Assembly (NCBI RefSeq): GCF_007273535.1
Contig: NZ_RIBP01000004.1
Coordinates: forward strand, 1,402,001 to 1,466,000
Source of the DNA: Niallia circulans
GTDB taxonomy: Bacteria; Bacillota; Bacilli; Bacillales; Cytobacillaceae
Reading direction: 5' to 3'
DNA length: 64,000 bases
Shown: piece by piece, positions 1-7,385 of the stretch
How the letters are laid out: each line of letters begins with the position of its first letter
How positions within the stretch are numbered: the first letter of the stretch is position 1
Program-made: the position numbers and the translations under genes
The notes under the pieces: model-generated
The model's input: only the letters and a program-made list of their open reading frames with translations
Databases searched by the model: none
Told to the model about the DNA's origin: nothing

Positions 1-950
1 ACAAAAGCGTGCAAGCCTTCAGCACCCTAGAAAAAACCGAAATGGGCATCTACGGCCTCCTATCCGCCAACGGTCTATCCGAATACACAACAGGCAAAGA
101 CATGTTCGGCAACGAACTCACAGCCGAACAACGCCAAGCAAGCCTAACCCAAAGCATCTTCGCCGGCCTTCCATTTGTCCCAGGCATGGCTAAAGAAGCA
201 GGCAAACTCGGCCAACAAGCACTGAACTCAACCGTACAGATTGGCAAGCAAGGAGCAGATGTTTCAAGAGCATTTATGGATGATCTTGGACGGAGCCTTA
301 ATACTGGTCCTAATGTGGCGTTTGCTGGTGGGGGTGGTGATGTGGGGTCTTACTTGAAGGCTGAGAGTAGGGCTGATGGTGTTGGGAAGGTTAGTGGGGA
401 TAAAGAAAGTTATTTGAGTATGTTGAGTGGTGGTAGTGGGGATGTTGTTAAGGGTACGGGTAAAGTATATCCAACTAGACAAATAGATTCAGTAACAGAA
501 GCACATATAATTGATAGATTGAAGGAACTAAGAGGGAATTTATCGAGTAAATATAAGAAGTCTGGTAATTTTGCTCTTGCAGAGGTGGATGTTAATAGTT
601 TAAATAAAAAGGAGTTTTATGCTTCGAGTAAAATAGATGAATTTAAAGGGGATTTAGAAGAAAAAGTTCCTGAAATTTCATTAAAACCAAATGAGCCAAT
701 TTTTGAGGCATCTCTAGCACCTGGTAAAGATGGAAAACCTTTTATGCGAGATTCTGACACTGAGTATAAGATTTTGAATGATATTGCTTTAAAACTGGGT
801 GATGATGTAAATGCTACTGGTAAAATTAAGTTATTCACAGAACTAGATACGTGTGACAGTTGTAGCAAAGTAATAGCTGAATTTGCTAATAAATATAAGA
901 ATATTGAATTGGAAGTTATTCACAATAACGGTGAAAGACTTAAACCATAA
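1..950 (+). CDS. LXG-type polymorphic toxin, 3' part, deaminase tip
   Basis: The reading frame is open through the left edge, so the N-terminal secretion (probably LXG) domain lies outside; the GTG at 9 is not a convincing start. Residues about 15-60 (TGKDMFGNELT, then a hydrophobic GLPFVPG stretch) look like the pre-toxin TG linker of Gram-positive polymorphic toxins. The tip after about residue 155 ends with a DTEYKIL motif and a CDSCSKVI motif, the pattern of the Toxin-deaminase (BURPS668_1122-like, PF14424) family. There the Glu is the proton shuttle and the Cys pair binds zinc. Predicted role: secreted contact-dependent nucleic-acid deaminase. An immunity gene follows after 15 bp. Base composition changes abruptly along the gene: C-rich codons to about 240, G-rich to about 465, then AT-rich tip. 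Family assignment is by motif memory, fairly sure. Confidence 0.82.
   Translation, partial: KSVQAFSTLEKTEMGIYGLLSANGLSEYTTGKDMFGNELTAEQRQASLTQSIFAGLPFVPGMAKEAGKLGQQALNSTVQIGKQGADVSRAFMDDLGRSLNTGPNVAFAGGGGDVGSYLKAESRADGVGKVSGDKESYLSMLSGGSGDVVKGTGKVYPTRQIDSVTEAHIIDRLKELRGNLSSKYKKSGNFALAEVDVNSLNKKEFYASSKIDEFKGDLEEKVPEISLKPNEPIFEASLAPGKDGKPFMRDSDTEYKILNDIALKLGDDVNATGKIKLFTELDTCDSCSKVIAEFANKYKNIELEVIHNNGERLKP
129..464 (+). repeat. pre-toxin repeat, copy A
   Basis: This segment encodes the conserved pre-toxin linker and recurs at 2274-2609 with a constant offset of 2145 bp and no indels. I count roughly 15 differences by eye, about 95% identity. A decayed third copy lies at 3797-4035. Similarity stops exactly where the toxin tips begin, at the codons for GTGK. 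Such shared DNA can serve as a recombination tract for swapping toxin tips. Confidence 0.9.
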
Positions 951-965
951 AAGAGGAGTGATATC

Positions 966-1322
966 TTGGAAGACTGGGAATATAATGAAATATTTGAGGC
1001 TATTAATGAAGACTACAATGATTATTTAAAATTAAATAGAGGACATGAATATGCAATAGCAAGAACTGTTAATGATTATATAAATCTAGGAAAGATAGAA
1101 GACTTTATTGTTGATACTGCTATAGGTGAAATATTGTTATCCAAAAATAAGGTCTTTATTGGATATGTTGAAGGGATAACAAAGAGATTAAGTATGTTTA
1201 AAGAATTAGATGCTACAAGTGAACTGACACATGAAGAAAATGCAGACTTGACTAATAGAATAGAGAAAGTACTAGATGGTCTTAGCAAGGTTGAGATAGA
1301 TTATAACCCTTATTCCGAGTAG
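966..1322 (+). CDS. Imm3-like immunity protein
   Basis: This 118-residue acidic, probably all-alpha cytoplasmic protein starts at a TTG preceded by AAGAGGAG. It lies 15 bp after the deaminase toxin, the normal position of the cognate immunity gene. The N-terminus (WEYNEIFEAINEDYNDYL, then RGHEYAIARTVNDYI) resembles what I recall of the Imm3 family (PF14425), typically paired with deaminase toxins. Predicted role: binds and neutralises the deaminase tip in the producing cell. Pairing is inferred from adjacency; the family name is moderately sure. Confidence 0.75.
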   Translation: MEDWEYNEIFEAINEDYNDYLKLNRGHEYAIARTVNDYINLGKIEDFIVDTAIGEILLSKNKVFIGYVEGITKRLSMFKELDATSELTHEENADLTNRIEKVLDGLSKVEIDYNPYSE

Positions 1323-1649
1323 TAATTTGCGAAGTTGTGATGATTAAAAATTGTAAAAGTGTTGATACAGTAAGAGTTAAAGAAATATGGCTGCGATATT
1401 AAAAGCATGGAACAGCCATTTTAAAGTATCCATAAGAAAGACACCAACGATTTTTTGATCAATGGTATTAAATGGAGACAGAAGGGCTAATGCTTTGAAA
1501 GAAACACCACCAAGAAAGGTTTCTGTAAGAATCGAAAATATTTATCTAGAAACGTCGTAGAGACCAAGCTCATTTGAGATAATGTATGAAAAAATAGGGA
1601 AAAGAAATGTTTGAAAAAATTATAAACGTAAGTAGGGAGGTTGAAATGG
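1323..1649 (+). other. intergenic, no gene recognised
   Basis: This stretch holds no convincing ORF. It contains short A-rich fragments and stop codons in all frames. It separates the deaminase/Imm3 pair from the next immunity gene and may be the scar of a lost toxin tip, because the YezG-type gene that follows has no adjacent toxin of its own. Confidence 0.5.
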
Positions 1650-2138
1650 TTGGAACAAAGATTGAATGATTTATATAGAAAGATAGCTGAAACCGTTAAT
1701 GAAATGATACCAGAACAGTGGGAGAGATTTTACTATTATGCTCAAATTTCAGAAGATGGTGGGGGTACTTACTTCTTTTATCAGCCTTCAACCAATCCAA
1801 GATTGAATGTATATAGCCTTGAAATTCCTTTTAAATATCAAGTAGACGAAAAATCATTCAAATTAAATAAAAGAAAGCTATTTTCTTTATCGGAAGAAAT
1901 GAGAGAAGTTTTTAAAAACGAGGAGCAAGAACTTTGGTACTCTTTTACTCTAAAATTAGAGAGTACAGGCCAATTAAATGTGCATTTTGACTATACAGAT
2001 TGGTTTGATACAGAATATAGTTTCAGTGACCAAATGATTATTTGGAAAAATAAATACTTAGGTGAAGTACCAGACAATGAAAATAATAAAGCTATAATTG
2101 ATAAGTATTATTTTGAATTTCCAAATGACCCTATTTAA
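1650..2138 (+). CDS. YezG-type (DUF600) immunity protein
   Basis: The protein has about 162 residues. The upstream in-frame TTG at 1641 abuts the GGGAGG ribosome site (1635-1640), so the TTG at 1650, nine bases downstream of it, is the better start. N-terminal residues ERLNDLYRKIAETVNEMIP followed by EQW match the YezG/DUF600 family. In Bacillus subtilis, YezG is the immunity partner of the LXG DNase YeeF. Here no matching DNase tip is next to it, so it looks like an orphan immunity gene kept after toxin exchange. It ends just before a terminator. Confidence 0.8.
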   Translation: MEQRLNDLYRKIAETVNEMIPEQWERFYYYAQISEDGGGTYFFYQPSTNPRLNVYSLEIPFKYQVDEKSFKLNKRKLFSLSEEMREVFKNEEQELWYSFTLKLESTGQLNVHFDYTDWFDTEYSFSDQMIIWKNKYLGEVPDNENNKAIIDKYYFEFPNDPI

Positions 2139-2165
2139 TATAAAGCTATAAAGGTCAACCAGAAA

Positions 2166-2200
2166 GCACTTGATTGTATTAAGGATCAAGTGTTTTTTTT
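2166..2200 (+). terminator. Rho-independent terminator
   Basis: CACTTGAT (2167-2174) pairs with ATCAAGTG (2185-2192), followed by a run of eight T. It closes the first immunity block. A related hairpin with the same outer AAGCAC/GTGCTT bases recurs near 3735. Confidence 0.8.
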
Positions 2201-2219
2201 GTTTGCAGTGTCAAACTAG

Positions 2220-3122
2220 ATGAAGGAGTCAAATTCCCTACAGCCTCCTATCTGCCGACGACCTATCCGAAAACAACGCCAAGCAAGCCTAACCCAAAGC
2301 ATCTTCGCCGGCCTTCCATTTGTCCCAGGCATGGCAAAAGAAGCAGGCAAACTCGGCCAACAAGCCCTGAACTCAACCGTACAGATCGGCAAGCAAGGAG
2401 CGGACGTTTCAAGAGCGTTTATGGATGATCTTGGACGGAGCCTTAATACTGGTCCTAATGTGGCCTTTGCGGGTGGGGTTGGTGATGTGAATTCCTACTT
2501 GAAGGCTGAGAGTAGGGCTGATGGTGTTGGGATGGTTAGTGGGGATAAAGAAAGTTATTTGAGTATGTTGAGTGGTGGTAGTGGGGATGTTGTTAAGGGT
2601 ACGGGTAAAACTGTAAGTGATTATTTTGATGATATAATTGTGAACGGTAAAGTAGATGCCAATAAGATGAATAAGCTTAAAAATGCTATACAGAATAATA
2701 CTTTTAGTGTAGATGAGCTGACTGAGATTAGAAAAAGGATGTCTGAATTAGGCATTACTAAAGAATATGATGAAGCATTAATTAAAATGGATTTTGGTAA
2801 GTATCTCAGAGGACTAATAGGTGACCCACCTTCTGCTATGATAAATCCTCATGCACATCATATTTTATTTAAAAAAGGTCTTGGTCAGAAGCAACAAGAA
2901 CTGGTTCGAGAAGGTCAGGAAATATTAAGAAGGTATGGAATAGATCCAATTATTGGGGAGGAAAACCTTGTTTGGGCACCAAATGCCGTAGTAGGACAAC
3001 ATAGTCTTGATGCTTTAGAGGAAGTAGTGAATCGGTTAAGGGCTGTTGAATCTGAGGGTGGTGACCTTGACGATATTGTTGAAACTCTTGAAGAATTAGG
3101 TGTATTAGCTAGTAGAAGATAA
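2220..3122 (+). CDS. orphan toxin tip, AHH-family nuclease, 5'-truncated
   Basis: From about residue 18 the protein repeats the pre-toxin linker of the first gene. From about residue 128 it has a new tip with the motif PHAHHILFKKG and, further on, EENLVWAPN, the pattern of the AHH nuclease family (HNH/ENDO VII superfamily, PF14412). The full-length N-terminus is missing. Compared with copy A, 43 bp (equivalent to 83-125) are deleted just upstream of 2271, which throws the 5' sequence out of frame. The ATG at 2220 has no visible ribosome site. It is therefore probably a silent reserve tip rather than a secreted toxin, although the nuclease domain itself reads through intact. An ankyrin immunity gene follows. 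Confidence 0.75.
   Translation: MKESNSLQPPICRRPIRKQRQASLTQSIFAGLPFVPGMAKEAGKLGQQALNSTVQIGKQGADVSRAFMDDLGRSLNTGPNVAFAGGVGDVNSYLKAESRADGVGMVSGDKESYLSMLSGGSGDVVKGTGKTVSDYFDDIIVNGKVDANKMNKLKNAIQNNTFSVDELTEIRKRMSELGITKEYDEALIKMDFGKYLRGLIGDPPSAMINPHAHHILFKKGLGQKQQELVREGQEILRRYGIDPIIGEENLVWAPNAVVGQHSLDALEEVVNRLRAVESEGGDLDDIVETLEELGVLASRR
2274..2609 (+). repeat. pre-toxin repeat, copy B
   Basis: Second copy of the 336-bp linker sequence, colinear with 129-464. Left of it, weaker similarity continues for about 30 bp across the 43-bp deletion. Right of it, similarity ends at the same codon as in copy A. Confidence 0.9.
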
Positions 3123-3144
3123 TAGAATTAAAGGAGGATATGTT

Positions 3145-3654
3145 TTGGAACAAAAAAGTATAAACAAAGCAATAAGGAATGCAATTAAAATGGGTGATAT
3201 CAATGAAGTAAAACAATTAATAGGTGATGATAATGAAATTTTAAATGCCATGACTTCATTTGGTACGTGGTTACATGTAGCTGCCAAGAGAGGACACCTT
3301 GAAATAGTTGAGTATCTAATTAGTAAAGGTATAGATATTGATGCTAAAGGTGGTACCTTTGATGCTTCTGCATTAAATTTGGCAGCAGGAGAGGGGCATA
3401 TGGAGATAGTAAAGTATTTAATTGAGAATGGTGCAGAATTAGATGTAAGCTTAGCAAAAAGAAATCCGTTATTTGGAGCAATTTATGGCGGGCATAAAGA
3501 AGTAGCTGAGTTTCTAGTTGAAAAAGGAATAGATATTTCAATTAGATATACTGGAGAGAATATTAAGAATATGGATGCATATGAATACGCTAGACAATTT
3601 GGGCAAACAGAAATCGCTGAATATTTAAAGCAGAAGATGGAGGAAAAAGAATAA
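3145..3654 (+). CDS. ankyrin-repeat immunity protein
   Basis: This 169-residue protein starts at TTG after an AAGGAGG site and lies 22 bp downstream of the AHH nuclease tip. It has about four ankyrin units: GTWLHVAAKRGHLEIVEYLI, then ASALNLAAGEGHMEIVKYLI, NPLFGAIYGGHKEVAEFLV, and a last degenerate one ending in EIAEYL. No signal peptide is seen, so it is cytoplasmic. Ankyrin proteins are common immunity partners of nuclease tips; the pairing with the preceding AHH domain is inferred from position. Confidence 0.85.
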   Translation: MEQKSINKAIRNAIKMGDINEVKQLIGDDNEILNAMTSFGTWLHVAAKRGHLEIVEYLISKGIDIDAKGGTFDASALNLAAGEGHMEIVKYLIENGAELDVSLAKRNPLFGAIYGGHKEVAEFLVEKGIDISIRYTGENIKNMDAYEYARQFGQTEIAEYLKQKMEEKE

Positions 3655-3734
3655 AAAAGTGTTACAGGCGGGTAGCCTGAAAAGATTAATATGCTTGTCA
3701 ATATAGAGAAGAGATTAAAAATAGAATCATTAAT

Positions 3735-3776
3735 AAAGCACTTAATTGCCTATTAGGCAACAGGTGCTTTTTATTT
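3735..3776 (+). terminator. terminator after ankyrin gene
   Basis: Nested hairpin: AAAGCAC pairs with GTGCTTT, and inside it TTGCC pairs with GGCAA, followed by TTTATTTT. It ends the second toxin-immunity block. Confidence 0.75.
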
Positions 3777-3796
3777 TATAAATTTCAATAGAACTT

Positions 3797-4137
3797 GCGT
3801 TTGTTCCAGGAATGGCAAGGTAAGAAACTAAACTTTAATTAACAAGCACTGAACTCAACCGTACAGATCGGCAAGCAAGGAGCGGATGTTTCAAGAGCGT
3901 TTATGGATGATTTTTGATGGAGCCTTCATACTGGTCTTAATGTGGCGTTTGCGGTGGGGATGGTGATGTGGGGTCTTATTTAAGGAAGGTTAGCGGGGAT
4001 AAGAGCGAGTATTTGAGTATGATAGCGAAGAGTGGCAATGAGGGAAAGAATGCCGAGAAATTATATAAAAAAAGAAGTAGCTTGAAAAGGTTCTCGGACA
4101 AAAGCAGAAAATTAAGCACCTAAGAATAAATGGTAAT
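3797..4137 (+). pseudogene. decayed third copy of the pre-toxin linker
   Basis: From 3797 (GCGTTTGTTCCAGGAATGGC) to about 4035 the sequence follows copies A and B but has small deletions, a TGA inside the region corresponding to FMDDLG, and frame changes. The stretch leading into the next ORF has a stop at about 4075. This is a fossil of a toxin 5' part, leaving only its nuclease tip readable downstream. Confidence 0.8.
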
Positions 4138-4413
4138 ATGATTTGTCCTACTTGTGGAAAAGACATTCCAGATAGTATTACCATTAACACTAAAAATGGA
4201 CCCGTAAAAAGAATTGGATATGACTTAGACCACTATCCAGATACTTGGGCAGAAAGAATTGTAAGTATGAAAGCAGGAGAAATTCAACCAAATAGAAAAG
4301 AAGTGTTAGATGAGTACAATAGTCGATTAAGAGTTCAATGTCATGAATGTAATATAAGCCATGCATTCGAAGGAATAGAAGGAACTTATAAAGGAGCAAA
4401 AAAAGATGACTAA
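4138..4413 (+). CDS. HNH/ENDO VII-like nuclease tip, 91 residues, no leader
   Basis: The protein contains ICPTCGKDI near the N-terminus, GYDLDHYPDTWAER in the middle, and RVQCHECNISH near the C-terminus: two CxxC zinc knuckles around a DH catalytic core. This resembles the GH-E type nuclease tips of polymorphic toxins. There is no good ribosome site at 4138 and the upstream linker is broken, so it is probably not exported and may not be translated. A four-residue-longer family assignment is not possible by eye. The 3' end overlaps the SUFU immunity gene by 8 bp, as expected for a cognate pair. Confidence 0.65.
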   Translation: MICPTCGKDIPDSITINTKNGPVKRIGYDLDHYPDTWAERIVSMKAGEIQPNRKEVLDEYNSRLRVQCHECNISHAFEGIEGTYKGAKKDD

Positions 4414-4939
4414 CTATGGAGAACTTTATTACGATCATTACAATAAATATTTAGGCAATTCAGTTGATCGAGAAGTCTTTCGAAATAATGAAGAAATGCC
4501 TAGTATACAGGTTTTAAAATACGAAAATGTATTTGAGGAATGTTTAGTTTATAATACACTTGGATTAAGCAAATATGATGAAATAGTAGGTGACAATGTA
4601 GAAGTTTCTATAGTAGTTGATGGAGCCTTTAATAGTACAGGTTATATTCTTGCTAATGCACTATTTTACTGTATTGGGCAACAAATAGAGATTGGGAGAG
4701 GAGTAGCGATAAGCGGAATAGAAAATATCGATAAAAAGTTTGTTGAAAAATATAGTAAAAGCGCACTTTACTTTACTGACCCATTTGCTTTTCCTGAGGA
4801 ATATAACACGGTTCGCACTGAGAACAATGACAGAGATGGTAGAATGCTGTTAGCATTTTTTATTTCTCAATCGGAATATGAATATTTCGTAGAGCATGGA
4901 ACAGAGAAGTTTGAGGATATGTTGGAAGAAAGGGACTAA
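4406..4939 (+). CDS. SUFU-family immunity protein
   Basis: The protein has 177 residues and starts at ATG 4406 inside the end of the nuclease tip, implying translational coupling. The region VSIVVDGAFNSTGYILANAL with the later ALYFTDPFAF is typical of bacterial suppressor-of-fused domain proteins (PF05076), which serve as immunity proteins. YqcF, the partner of the LXG toxin YqcG in B. subtilis, is of this type. Predicted role: neutralises the preceding HNH-like nuclease. No signal peptide or membrane segment is seen. Confidence 0.8.
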   Translation: MTNYGELYYDHYNKYLGNSVDREVFRNNEEMPSIQVLKYENVFEECLVYNTLGLSKYDEIVGDNVEVSIVVDGAFNSTGYILANALFYCIGQQIEIGRGVAISGIENIDKKFVEKYSKSALYFTDPFAFPEEYNTVRTENNDRDGRMLLAFFISQSEYEYFVEHGTEKFEDMLEERD

Positions 4940-5339
4940 TTTTGACGAAGAGTTATGGTTTGCGTCATATAGTGATGAAGTTTTAGATAATCCTAAGGAC
5001 GAGAATGGAAAACCTTTTACAGGCTTAGCTTATGAATTATATGATAATGGTAATTTAATATACTATACCTATTATGTTAGGGGTTTTATTGAAGGCGAGT
5101 TAGTGGAATTTTATAAGAATGGGAATTTAAAGTCAGTGAAAGTTTTAATTCATGGACAAAGTAATGGTACAGAAAGAGTCTGGTACGAAAGTGGAGATAT
5201 AAAATTTGAAGGAGAATACAAATTTGGTTTAGCGCTTCAGTATACAGAATGGGATACAAAAGGTTGTATAATAAAGCAAAAACTTTCTCCAATAGAAACA
5301 GATTTAAAATTGATTCAATCTTTTACTAAAAATGATTAA
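4896..5339 (+). CDS. YwqK-like MORN-repeat antitoxin
   Basis: Up to 147 residues. The body contains MORN-like units (GLAYELYDNGNLIYYTYYVRG, EGELVEFYKNGNLKSVKVLI, GTERVWYESGDIKFEGEYK), as in YwqK, the antitoxin of the deaminase toxin YwqJ. The frame overlaps the SUFU gene by 44 bp if ATG 4896 is used; TTG 4911 is another option. The usual domain seems to begin only near 4944, so the 5' end may have been truncated when it was joined to the SUFU gene. No adjacent YwqJ-type tip is present. Confidence 0.7.
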   Translation: MEQRSLRICWKKGTNFDEELWFASYSDEVLDNPKDENGKPFTGLAYELYDNGNLIYYTYYVRGFIEGELVEFYKNGNLKSVKVLIHGQSNGTERVWYESGDIKFEGEYKFGLALQYTEWDTKGCIIKQKLSPIETDLKLIQSFTKND

Positions 5340-5387
5340 CACTCAATATGGAAAAAGATAATCCAATGAATGAAAGTTGGTGTAAAT

Positions 5388-5996
5388 ATGAGTGAAAACA
5401 AAAACCTTATGAATAGTATATGGTTTGGCGAAAAATCTACCTTACCACTACCAGAAATAAAGGCAAATATTTTATATGCTGATACAGAAAGGGACGTTTT
5501 ATTAAACTTAATAGAGTTATATAAACTTGGTGATTTCACGCAAAAACCTTTGTTGATTCAATTAATGAATCGAACTAAAGATGAAGCTGTTTTAAATTTA
5601 TGTATTAGAGTTTTCTTAGCTGTTGCAACTCATGGAGATTTAAGAGATTCTAATAATCTCCATTTCTTATCTGATGGTAGTGAAGAAACTATTAACACTT
5701 TTGCGTCAGCTGCTGTGACATCCCTTTCTCTTGAAGTAATCCCTTATCTATTAGCCTTACTTGAAGAGTGGGAGGATGTTACTGATACAGCTATTATAAT
5801 AAAAGACTCTATTGATTTCTTCCTTAATTTTGAAGAGGAATTAGGTGAAGAGGCAGGTGTTCAAGAGATAGGAGATTTTTATTTTAAGTATTGTGATGAG
5901 AATGATAAGGAAAACTATTATTTTTATCAGAATTTGGCTTTTCCCGGAGATATGGCAAAAAAATTAATGCGAAGGGTCATGGTTGCAGTAAATTAA
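5388..5996 (+). CDS. Imm47-like immunity protein
   Basis: About 202 residues from ATG 5388; an in-frame ATG at 5370 is possible and neither has a strong ribosome site. The N-terminal NSIWFGEKS and the helical, HEAT-like body (LLNLIELYKLGD, LCIRVFLAVATHGDLRD) agree with what I remember of immunity protein 47. It is cytoplasmic and acidic, and it lies in the immunity array with no adjacent toxin. The family name is tentative; the immunity role is inferred mainly from context. Confidence 0.55.
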   Translation: MSENKNLMNSIWFGEKSTLPLPEIKANILYADTERDVLLNLIELYKLGDFTQKPLLIQLMNRTKDEAVLNLCIRVFLAVATHGDLRDSNNLHFLSDGSEETINTFASAAVTSLSLEVIPYLLALLEEWEDVTDTAIIIKDSIDFFLNFEEELGEEAGVQEIGDFYFKYCDENDKENYYFYQNLAFPGDMAKKLMRRVMVAVN

Positions 5997-6011
5997 GAGG
6001 AGCCATTAAGA

Positions 6012-6182
6012 ATGGCATTGATTCTATCATTATTATCTGTTTTTACTGGTGAGAAAGTACCTTCAGATTATAATACAATAATTAATGCAAGTAATTATAA
6101 GAATTTCATTAATTATATTAATGCACTTTCTAGTAAGACCTGGGAAAAGGGGCATAAATACTTTTACGGTTTCAAGATATAA
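6012..6182 (+). CDS. hypothetical 56-residue ORF
   Basis: This ATG ORF follows AAGAGGAG (about 5994-6001) and encodes a hydrophobic start (ALILSLLSVF) then a polar Asn/Tyr-rich tail. It sits 15 bp after the Imm47-like gene and may be the remaining 5' or 3' piece of another immunity gene. No family recognised; coding status is uncertain. Confidence 0.35.
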   Translation: MALILSLLSVFTGEKVPSDYNTIINASNYKNFINYINALSSKTWEKGHKYFYGFKI

Positions 6183-6324
6183 CTTATACAAGTGTAGTTC
6201 TTGTAGGGAGTACTATCTTATCTAGTAGTTAAGAAAATTGTATTGTTGATATATTACTGTAAGTTCCCACAAAACAATAGTAACCAACCCTAATCTATTG
6301 TTTTGATGTCAGAGTTTCTTTTCT

Positions 6325-6372
6325 AACCTTAAAAGCCCGCTGTCTAATGGTGCTTTTAAGGTTTTTATTTTT
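6325..6372 (+). terminator. terminator ending the immunity array
   Basis: AACCTTAAAAGC (6325-6336) pairs with GCTTTTAAGGTT (6352-6363), then a T-rich tail. The same hairpin, including much of its loop (TGTC, AA, GG), recurs at 12269-12315. Confidence 0.85.
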
Positions 6373-6490
6373 TGAACACACGATGAACTACTAACTAGTT
6401 CTTATTATAAAGTTAACAATACTGTAATCTCTTGTTAATGGTAATAATATCTTCATAGTGTTAATATATCCATATTATCTTTCCAATCCA

Positions 6491-6580
6491 GACAAAGGCA
6501 AACCATATTGAAAAAATGGGACGCAAAGTCACAGGTCTAAGGAATTCTATGATGGCTGGACTACCTCGATTGAATAATCA
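6491..6580 (+). promoter_or_regulatory. c-di-GMP-I (GEMM-I) riboswitch
   Basis: The core reads GGCAAACCAT, an A-rich loop, ATGGGACGCAAAGTC, then CAGGTCTAAGG, and ATGGCTGGACTACC. These are the conserved elements of the class I cyclic di-GMP aptamer: CCAT/ATGG closing P1b, the GGGACGCAAAG strand, the tetraloop-receptor-like CTAA, and the right-hand GGCTGG-ACTACC strand. It sits about 20 bases upstream of an AAGGGGAG ribosome site and a 33-codon ORF, with no terminator in between. Control could be at translation. Confidence 0.87.
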
Positions 6581-6597
6581 TCAAGGGGAGTGTCAAC

Positions 6598-6699
6598 ATG
6601 TTTTTCAAAGCGATAATTTGTCTATGTAAACGTAGACATAAATTCAGTTATTATACTGATAAGTGTGTTCGATGTGGAAAGAAGAGAAAGATCTCATAA
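6598..6699 (+). CDS. 33-residue Cys-rich basic peptide under the riboswitch
   Basis: ATG 6598 follows AAGGGGAG with proper spacing. The product is MFFKAIICLCKRRHKF..., with a second CVRCG pair near residues 23-26, giving a CxC...CxxC arrangement that could bind one zinc ion, and a Lys/Arg-rich tail. A terminator follows 10 bp after the stop, so riboswitch, ORF and terminator form a complete small transcription unit. No family is recognised. Translation is plausible, function unknown. Confidence 0.6.
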   Translation: MFFKAIICLCKRRHKFSYYTDKCVRCGKKRKIS

Positions 6700-6709
6700 T
6701 AAGTTTAAT

Positions 6710-6741
6710 GCCCATCTACTTTAAGAGAAGGGCTTTTTTTA
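6710..6741 (+). terminator. terminator of the riboswitch unit
   Basis: GCCC (6710-6713) pairs with GGGC (6730-6733), extended by weaker pairs, followed by seven T. Confidence 0.65.
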
Positions 6742-6825
6742 TTTCTTCGAAAGACTGGGTTATATTACCACTATGCCTTAAGTGAAAATGGCAATATAAT
6801 ACCATTTATAGGTCTTAGTTCCTAT

Positions 6826-6869
6826 CCAAGGTATCTATTGTCACACTCACACACCGACAGATACCTTGG
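6826..6869 (-). terminator. stem-loop at 3' end of the minus-strand pair
   Basis: CCAAGGTATCT (6826-6836) pairs perfectly with AGATACCTTGG (6859-6869). It lies 10 bp beyond the stop of the minus-strand gene at 6879, so it probably stabilises or ends that transcript, although there is no clear T run. Confidence 0.55.
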
Positions 6870-6878
6870 TGTTATATT

Positions 6879-7364
6879 TCAAGAGGTATCCTCCTGAAAA
6901 AGTCTCCTTAATGATTCCTTCTTAAAATGAGAAACTGCAGGCTTTGCCTCTGTGTACAGCAGTAGTTCTGTATAAACAGCAAAAGGATTTTCATCAAGCT
7001 GATCGATTAACTCATTTAGGTCTTCCCTCACAATAACGGAAAAGGTAACAGCAGTCTGCTCCTTGAATTCTACTAAGCTGACACTGATATGCTCTAAAAC
7101 CTTTATGTCTTTCTTAGTCATTGGTTCTGTGATTATTACCTGTAACTTTATTATATTTTCAGATGCATCAAACTCTTCAGGAGTGTCTTTGTAAACCTCT
7201 TCTAAAAAAGGATAATCCGATATCCTGCTTTTTCTGTTGCAGTCTTCTACAAGTAGAAATCCAATAACATAGTTCCAGCCATCTTCCTTCGTATGCATAA
7301 GACGAAAGATTTCAAAGTTTTTCATCCTCAGCTCGCCAATTAGGTATACCTCTGGCATTTTCAA
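6879..7364 (-). CDS. hypothetical protein, 161 residues
   Basis: This acidic, soluble protein starts at TTG 7364, preceded by GAAGGTG on the minus strand. No signal peptide, membrane segment or known motif is recognised. It forms a pair with the small gene upstream (21-bp gap), so both probably share one transcript. Composition matches the surrounding chromosome. Confidence 0.6.
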   Translation of the reverse strand: MKMPEVYLIGELRMKNFEIFRLMHTKEDGWNYVIGFLLVEDCNRKSRISDYPFLEEVYKDTPEEFDASENIIKLQVIITEPMTKKDIKVLEHISVSLVEFKEQTAVTFSVIVREDLNELIDQLDENPFAVYTELLLYTEAKPAVSHFKKESLRRLFQEDTS

Positions 7365-7385
7365 AGTATTACACCTTCTTTTTTC

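Noticed and set aside
9-11. GTG at 9 as the true start of the first toxin gene
   Set aside because: The frame is open to the window edge, there is no ribosome site, and the encoded part begins inside the pre-toxin linker.
1-6200. Prophage or plasmid region
   Set aside because: No phage structural, integrase or replication genes; the mixed genes are explained by toxin-tip exchange.
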